A DNA stretch of 5,844 nucleotides from assembly GCA_964479375.1 (NCBI GenBank), contig CAYZKD010000029.1, positions 1-5,844 of the forward strand, written 5' to 3'. Source of the DNA: CAYXTC01 sp964479375. GTDB taxonomy: Bacteria; Patescibacteriota; Minisyncoccia; Minisyncoccales; GWA2-38-27. A program made the translations under genes and the position numbers. This document shows, one piece after another, positions 4,800 to 5,844 of this stretch (positions are counted from its first letter, which is position 1; each line of letters begins with the position of its first letter). The notes under the pieces were generated by a model, which had not been told where the DNA came from, searched no databases, and was given only the letters and a program-made list of their open reading frames with translations.

Positions 4800-5405
4800 A
4801 GCCAGAAAGGAGTTCCCGACAATGACTCTAAAAATGAATTGAGAGAGTGGCGAAAGCACCCATAAGGCCAGCATAATAGCTAAAAATATGCCCACAAAAG
4901 ACTGCTCCAGCGCCCTAATAACTTGAGATTGAGGAAAAAGATCCATTATTAGTTTGGAGCCGTCAAGCGGAGGAATCGGAATAAGGTTGAACAGGGCCAA
5001 AAAGAGGTTTACAAACACCACCCAGTGAAGAGCCACCAAAGCCAGTCCTGAAACAGGAAGAAGCCTTAAAGAAAGCCCCACTACTAGGGCTATTAAAATG
5101 TTGGCGCCGGGTCCCGCAATGGCCACTTTAGTAGACCCCCATTTCTGGTCTTTCAAGTTATAGGGATTGTAGGGAACAGGCTTTGCCCACCCGATAAAGC
5201 CCCCTACAAAAAATAATAGAAAGAGGGGCAGGATAACGGTCCCAAATGGGTCTATGTGTTTTAAGGGATTCAGAGTAAGGCGGCCTGAATATTTGGCAGT
5301 AGGATCACCTAAAACGTATGCCATCCAGCCATGGCAATATTCGTGGAACACAGCAGAAAACACTATTATCAAATACAAAAAGATTTTAAACTCTACGTCT
5401 CCCAT
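4788..5405 (-). CDS. M50 family site-2-type intramembrane metalloprotease
   Basis: This predicted zinc protease of the inner membrane cleaves substrates within the membrane. HEYCH (residues 21-25 from this start) is the HExxH zinc motif, inside the first hydrophobic helix. The third ligand lies in NLIPIPPLDGSKL, the N-x-x-P-x-P-P-L-D-G motif. About five hydrophobic segments are visible: residues 5-20, 55-75, 97-115, 122-147 and 165-190. The total of 205 residues is typical for the minimal YwhC-like branch without PDZ or CBS domains. The start is taken as ATG 5405. TTG 5411, two codons upstream in frame, is possible. Neither has a Shine-Dalgarno sequence, and the promoter predicts a leader of only a few bases. 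It diverges from rpmB, an arrangement that looks like conserved chromosomal background. Substrates are unknown. Confidence 0.9.
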   Translation of the reverse strand: MGDVEFKIFLYLIIVFSAVFHEYCHGWMAYVLGDPTAKYSGRLTLNPLKHIDPFGTVILPLFLLFFVGGFIGWAKPVPYNPYNLKDQKWGSTKVAIAGPGANILIALVVGLSLRLLPVSGLALVALHWVVFVNLFLALFNLIPIPPLDGSKLIMDLFPQSQVIRALEQSFVGIFLAIMLALWVLSPLSQFIFRVIVGNSFLAVGF

Positions 5406-5417
5406 ATACAAGAAATA

Positions 5418-5446
5418 ATTGTATCATTAATTTGGGGTCTTGCCAA
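5418..5446 (-). promoter_or_regulatory. M50 promoter, near-leaderless
   Basis: On the minus strand TTGGCA (5446-5441, 5/6) is followed after exactly 17 bp by TACAAT (5423-5418, 5/6), with TGA before it (extended -10). The predicted start at about 5411 lies at the TTG codon or six bases before ATG 5405. There is no room for a ribosome-binding site. Confidence 0.65.
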
Positions 5447-5468
5447 AGTTTAATTTTATTGTTATCAT
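5440..5468 (+). promoter_or_regulatory. rpmB promoter, near-leaderless
   Basis: TTGCCA (5440-5445, 5/6) is followed after exactly 17 bp by TATCAT (5463-5468, 5/6), with TGT before it (extended -10). The predicted start at about 5475 is two bases from ATG 5477. The -35 occupies the same TTGCCAA box as the divergent M50 promoter. Confidence 0.65.
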
Positions 5469-5476
5469 TTTCACAT

Positions 5477-5683
5477 ATGGCGAAAGAATGTGCAATCTGC
5501 GGAAAGGGATCTATGATGGTCCAACGAAGAGTGAAGCTCCGCGGAAGATACAATCCAACAACTAAGAGAAGACAATACCCCAATTTGCATTGGGCCACTT
5601 CGACTTCAGGGAAAAGGATAAGGGCCTGCAGCAAGTGTCTTAAGGCCCTTAATAAAAAAAGGGTGAATTTAGAAAACAAATAA
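5477..5683 (+). CDS. rpmB: Large-subunit ribosomal protein bL28, four-cysteine form
   Basis: This 68-residue protein of the 50S subunit binds 23S rRNA. It begins MAKECAICGKG, with cysteines 5 and 8, and continues as a basic stretch (VQRRVKLRGRYNPTTKRRQYPNLHW). It closes with ACSKCLKAL, giving cysteines 51 and 54. The two CxxC pairs form a zinc ribbon, the zinc-binding version of bL28. ATG 5477 is chosen because the family starts with MAK/MS-CxxC and because the promoter places the transcript start just upstream. The in-frame upstream extension is hydrophobic and overlaps the promoter. tRNA-Pro begins 4 bp after the stop, so the two are probably co-transcribed, with the tRNA released by processing. 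Confidence 0.95.
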   Translation: MAKECAICGKGSMMVQRRVKLRGRYNPTTKRRQYPNLHWATSTSGKRIRACSKCLKALNKKRVNLENK

Positions 5684-5687
5684 TTCC

Positions 5688-5761
5688 CGGGGTGTAGTAT
5701 AATGGCATTATGCGCGCATGGGGTGCGCGTGATCTGGGTTCAATTCCCAGCACCCCGACCA
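5688..5761 (+). tRNA. tRNA-Pro(GGG), CCA encoded
   Basis: A complete cloverleaf can be drawn. The acceptor stem is CGGGGTG (5688-5694) with CACCCCG (5751-5757), discriminator A5758 and an encoded CCA. The D stem is GTA/TAT with GG in the loop. The anticodon stem is CGCGC/GCGCG with loop ATGGGGT (5718-5724), which gives anticodon GGG at 5720-5722. The T stem is CTGGG/CCCAG with TTCAATT. C1-G72 and A73 are the bacterial proline identity features. The variable loop has only four bases. Confidence 0.95.
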
Positions 5762-5800
5762 ATTCAAACTTTCGGAAAATTCAGGCGACATTGATTGCTC

Positions 5801-5832
5801 GCTCGCCCCGCCTTCGGCGGGTCTCGCTTCGC
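5801..5832. repeat. GC-rich intergenic hairpin after the tRNA
   Basis: CCCGCC (5807-5812) pairs perfectly with GGCGGG (5816-5821) around TTC. The flanks are rich in CTCGC/TCGC motifs (GCTCGCTCGC on the left, TCTCGCTTCGC on the right). It is markedly more GC-rich than the surroundings and resembles dispersed palindromic repeats. There is no T-run, so it is a poor terminator candidate. The remaining DNA, 5762-5800, shows nothing. Confidence 0.5.
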
Positions 5833-5844
5833 AAAAAGCCCTGC

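Noticed and set aside
5386..5679. Minus-strand open frame overlapping rpmB and the divergent promoters
   Set aside because: It is antisense to a certain ribosomal protein gene and would cross both promoters.

Overview
The window most likely comes from a small-genome Patescibacteria (CPR) bacterium. That is an inference from the style of its conserved genes: a short four-cysteine L28 ribosomal protein, a compact site-2 protease, and a degraded gene end resembling the beta-propeller-like hypothetical proteins common in that group. No marker here fixes the species. The left four-fifths is accessory DNA. The right end is conserved housekeeping DNA.

Layout from left to right. (1) A seemingly complete insertion sequence of the IS1202/ISNCY type lies at about 88-1594. 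It has one DDE transposase and subterminal copies of a TGTCAGG-containing repeat. A perfect 15-bp direct repeat lies outside it on both sides. (2) A decayed 3' gene fragment on the plus strand ends at 2070 and meets a strong minus-strand terminator at 2072-2097. (3) A two-gene minus-strand operon runs from 4309 down to 2109. A small helix-turn-helix protein overlaps by 4 bp the start of a 578-residue GHKL (Hsp90/MutL-type) ATPase, which carries an Ig-like beta-sandwich and an uncharacterised C-terminal domain. The operon has its own promoter, a candidate operator palindrome, Shine-Dalgarno sites and a terminator. It is the best candidate here for an undescribed defence or stress system. (4) A truncated IS481-type transposase start lies at 4497-4739 and breaks off at a hairpin. 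(5) An M50 intramembrane protease (minus) and rpmB (plus) diverge from a compact 65-90 bp region. A tRNA-Pro(GGG) gene follows rpmB, and then a GC-rich hairpin repeat.

The regulatory DNA is informative. Both transposase reading frames sit directly behind an inverted repeat whose loop begins AAGGTC, and a third AAGGTC-loop hairpin lies near the right end of the IS. The predicted IS promoters start transcription within or just after the left arm, so only read-through RNA would fold the hairpin. The M50 and rpmB promoters share one TTGCCAA box as -35 on both strands. Each has an extended -10, and each predicts an almost leaderless mRNA. The two accessory operon genes instead have clear Shine-Dalgarno sequences. 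A 14-bp motif seen at both IS flanks recurs with one mismatch across the M50 stop codon. The ATPase module may therefore be bracketed by attachment-like repeats, although no integrase is visible in the window.
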